From the NCBI RefSeq assembly GCF_029395435.1, contig NZ_CP113915.1, positions 1,798,001-1,862,000 of the forward strand: a DNA stretch of 64,000 bases, given 5' to 3'. The DNA is from Bifidobacterium sp. ESL0790 (GTDB lineage Bacteria; Actinomycetota; Actinomycetes; Actinomycetales; Bifidobacteriaceae). The position numbers and the translations under genes are program-made. The notes under the pieces are model-generated. The model was not told the origin of the DNA. It saw nothing but the letters and a program-made list of their open reading frames with translations, and did not search any database. Every line of letters starts with the position of its first letter. The first letter of the stretch is position 1. Positions 62,410-64,000 of the stretch are shown here, piece by piece.

Positions 62410-63669
62410 TCACTTCGTGGATTCACGCACCACCAGTTCGAGCGGCAGGGTGGTGCCCGATGGAGCGCCGCCGTTCATCAGGTCGATGAGCTGGTCGACC
62501 ATGTGCTTGCCGATGCCGTCGAACGGCTGGCGGATCGTGGTCAGCGGCGGCTCGCAGATCCGCGCCACGGCCTGGTCGTCAAAGCCGACCACCTGCACGT
62601 CGCCCGGCACGGCCAGGCCTTGCTGACGGAGGGCCTGCAAGGCGCCGGCGGCCATCAGATCGGAGGCGGCGAACAGGCCGTCGATAGGGCTTTCGGCTTT
62701 GGCCGCGTTGTCCGTTTGCTCTACTTTGGCTGCGTTCCCTGCGCGCTTAATATCGCCTGTATTATCAGCGCCGCCTGTTTGATTAGCATTACCAGCATTG
62801 TCAACGTTATCGGCGTTATCCGTTAGTCCAATGTCGCCAGCGTTATCAACTCTCCCAGCGCCATCTGCGATGTCCGCGTTCTCAGTATTATCAGCGTTTT
62901 CAGCACTCTCCGCGCCGCCTGCATCATCCACGCGCCCCGCCTGCCCCAACAGACGCAACGTGGCCTCGTAGCCACTAGCTTTGTTGTAGCCGCCATGCTC
63001 GATGCCCTCCGGCTCAAGATCCAACTGCTCGAGCATGTCCTCGAAACCACGAATCCTGGCGCGCGTGCCCGAAGGCCCCTCCGGCCCGGCCAGCATGCCG
63101 ATGCGCCGAGCCCCACGCTCGGCGAGGTAGCGCGTGGCCTGAGCCGCGCCCTGGTAGTCGTCGACATGCACATAGCTGACGGCCTTCGCGTCAATGGGCG
63201 GGTATTCGGCGACGACCACGGGCATCCGCATCTCGCGCAACGACTTGAGCAGGCCCTTGTGCACGCCCCGGTGCCATGCCACCAGCAGCACGCCGTCCAC
63301 CGGGCCGCCGCGCAGAAACTTGAGGTTACGCTCGTTCTCGGCGTCATTGTCGGTGGTCATCATGATCAGCGACATGCCCTTGCGCCCCAGCTCGTCGGCG
63401 ATGGAGCGCAGCAACGTGGAGAAATTGGGGTCGTCGAAGAGCAGCTCCTGCGGCTCCCCCAGCAGGAACGCCACAGAATCGGAGTGGCCGGTGGCCAGGG
63501 AACGCGCGTTCTTGTTGGCCACATAGCCGGTCTGGTCGATCACCTTGCGAATCTTGGCGGCGGCCTCGTCGCTGACCCAGTGCCCGCCGTTGAGGTATCG
63601 GGAGACGGTGGCGCGCGAGACGCCGGAACGACTGGCGATGTCGCGAATCGTCATCTTCTTGCCACCCAT
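62410..63669 (-). CDS. LacI-family transcriptional regulator with a large low-complexity insertion
   Basis: A 419-residue repressor starting MGGKKMTIRDIASRSGVSRA. The helix-turn-helix and hinge are intact (VSRATVSRYLNGGHWVSDEA; KNARSLATG). The periplasmic-binding-like sensor has VDGVLLVAWHRGVHKGLL, MLAGPEGPSGTRARIRGFED and DGLFAASDLMAAGALQAL, VVGFDDQAVARICEPPLTTI. Normal LacI proteins are about 340 residues; the excess is an Asn/Asp/Ala/Gly-rich insert at about 241-324, inside the sensor domain. GAGAGG precedes the ATG. The genes it controls are not evident; a sugar is the probable effector. Confidence 0.9.
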   Translation of the reverse strand: MGGKKMTIRDIASRSGVSRATVSRYLNGGHWVSDEAAAKIRKVIDQTGYVANKNARSLATGHSDSVAFLLGEPQELLFDDPNFSTLLRSIADELGRKGMSLIMMTTDNDAENERNLKFLRGGPVDGVLLVAWHRGVHKGLLKSLREMRMPVVVAEYPPIDAKAVSYVHVDDYQGAAQATRYLAERGARRIGMLAGPEGPSGTRARIRGFEDMLEQLDLEPEGIEHGGYNKASGYEATLRLLGQAGRVDDAGGAESAENADNTENADIADGAGRVDNAGDIGLTDNADNVDNAGNANQTGGADNTGDIKRAGNAAKVEQTDNAAKAESPIDGLFAASDLMAAGALQALRQQGLAVPGDVQVVGFDDQAVARICEPPLTTIRQPFDGIGKHMVDQLIDLMNGGAPSGTTLPLELVVRESTK

Positions 63670-64000
63670 GCCCGAACCTCTCAGCCTCTCGGTCTCCGCG
63701 CGACGCGCCTGCCACGCTTATCAAACGAACCTATATATAAAGGTATCCGCCATTCATATATATGGTACGTATTTGTGTATATCAAGCACATATCCGCTTA
63801 TATATAAGACGCAAATCCATCCATATACCAAACACGCCACCGGCACTCGCACGATACGGATTCCAACGCCCGCATAGGCGTACGCGCCAGCCAATTCCAA
63901 TATATCAGCGCGGACGGCGCTCAACTCGCACCCATCTCAACGCCGACAGCCCCCATCCTCTATACGTTTCCTATCGCTCACCACAAATCAGCGATGAAAA
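63670..64000. other. LacI upstream region and start of another dyad array
   Basis: This 331-base end region has no gene. From 63731 to 63830 it is rich in TATATA words, including CATATATATG and CTTATATATAAG, which are palindromic. The last 38 bases begin ATACGTTTCCTATCGCTCA, the same word as array R3 at 5749-5766, so a further array is probably cut by the window edge. Confidence 0.4.

Overview
The window is bifidobacterial (Bifidobacterium, Actinomycetota) in gene content and gene order. It is GC-rich. It carries groES alone with a CIRCE operator, a DeoR-galT-galK Leloir cluster plus a separate galE, a thiolase/degradative HMG-CoA reductase pair, pstSCAB, a GlxR-type Crp regulator, and the actinobacterial neighbourhood SepX-like / GNAT / 5-formyl-THF cyclo-ligase / FmdB / SAF. 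The species cannot be fixed from the sequence alone. Most of the window is ordinary core genome; accessory-looking DNA lies at about 48.1-52.0 kb, 55.4-57.6 kb and in several intergenic gaps.

Layout. 0-7.7 kb: dapC (cut by the window edge), fdxA, an amino-acid permease, murB, rpmG with a Tyr-Thr-Met tRNA cluster, a HisC/Pat aminotransferase and groES. 7.7-18 kb: SepX-like membrane protein, RimJ-type acetyltransferase, folate cyclo-ligase, FmdB zinc ribbon, SAF protein, then an overlapping operon of an FHA protein, a 1205-residue degenerate helicase/nuclease-like protein and a 73-residue protein. 18-24 kb: rplJL with an attenuator-type leader, and pstSCAB. 24-30.3 kb: mevalonate-pathway pair and galactose operon. 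30.5-47.8 kb: bifunctional PBP, Crp regulator, lipoate ligase with TM2 protein, a small hydrophobic peptide gene, leuB, prolyl oligopeptidase, gcvH, L,D-transpeptidase, nudC, hydrolase, NUDIX protein, trxA, and a G5-domain cell-wall hydrolase. 48-52 kb: an LPLTG surface protein interrupted at a nine-C tract, decayed RhuM and orphan HipB genes, and a 22-bp tandem repeat. 52-64 kb: galE, a DHA2 efflux pump, an A/T-rich two-gene module with an XRE regulator, a membrane-anchored HNH nuclease, a fused double ABC exporter and a LacI regulator.

Functional links. The lipoate ligase can serve GcvH. GalK, GalT and GalE make up the Leloir route. The PBP, L,D-transpeptidase, MurB and G5 hydrolase all act on peptidoglycan.

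The most unusual signal is intergenic. At least six gaps hold short arrays of inverted-repeat units with about 61 bp (sometimes 51-52 bp) periodicity. They belong to different sequence families but share the same architecture, and they usually start 17-26 bp after a stop codon or terminator. The largest has ten units, with an exactly constant 19-nt arm-to-arm distance. Other highlights are the poly-C frameshift in the surface protein, the FHA/degenerate-helicase operon, the A/T-rich XRE module, and a small membrane-peptide gene whose leader is duplicated next to a ten-codon mini-ORF.
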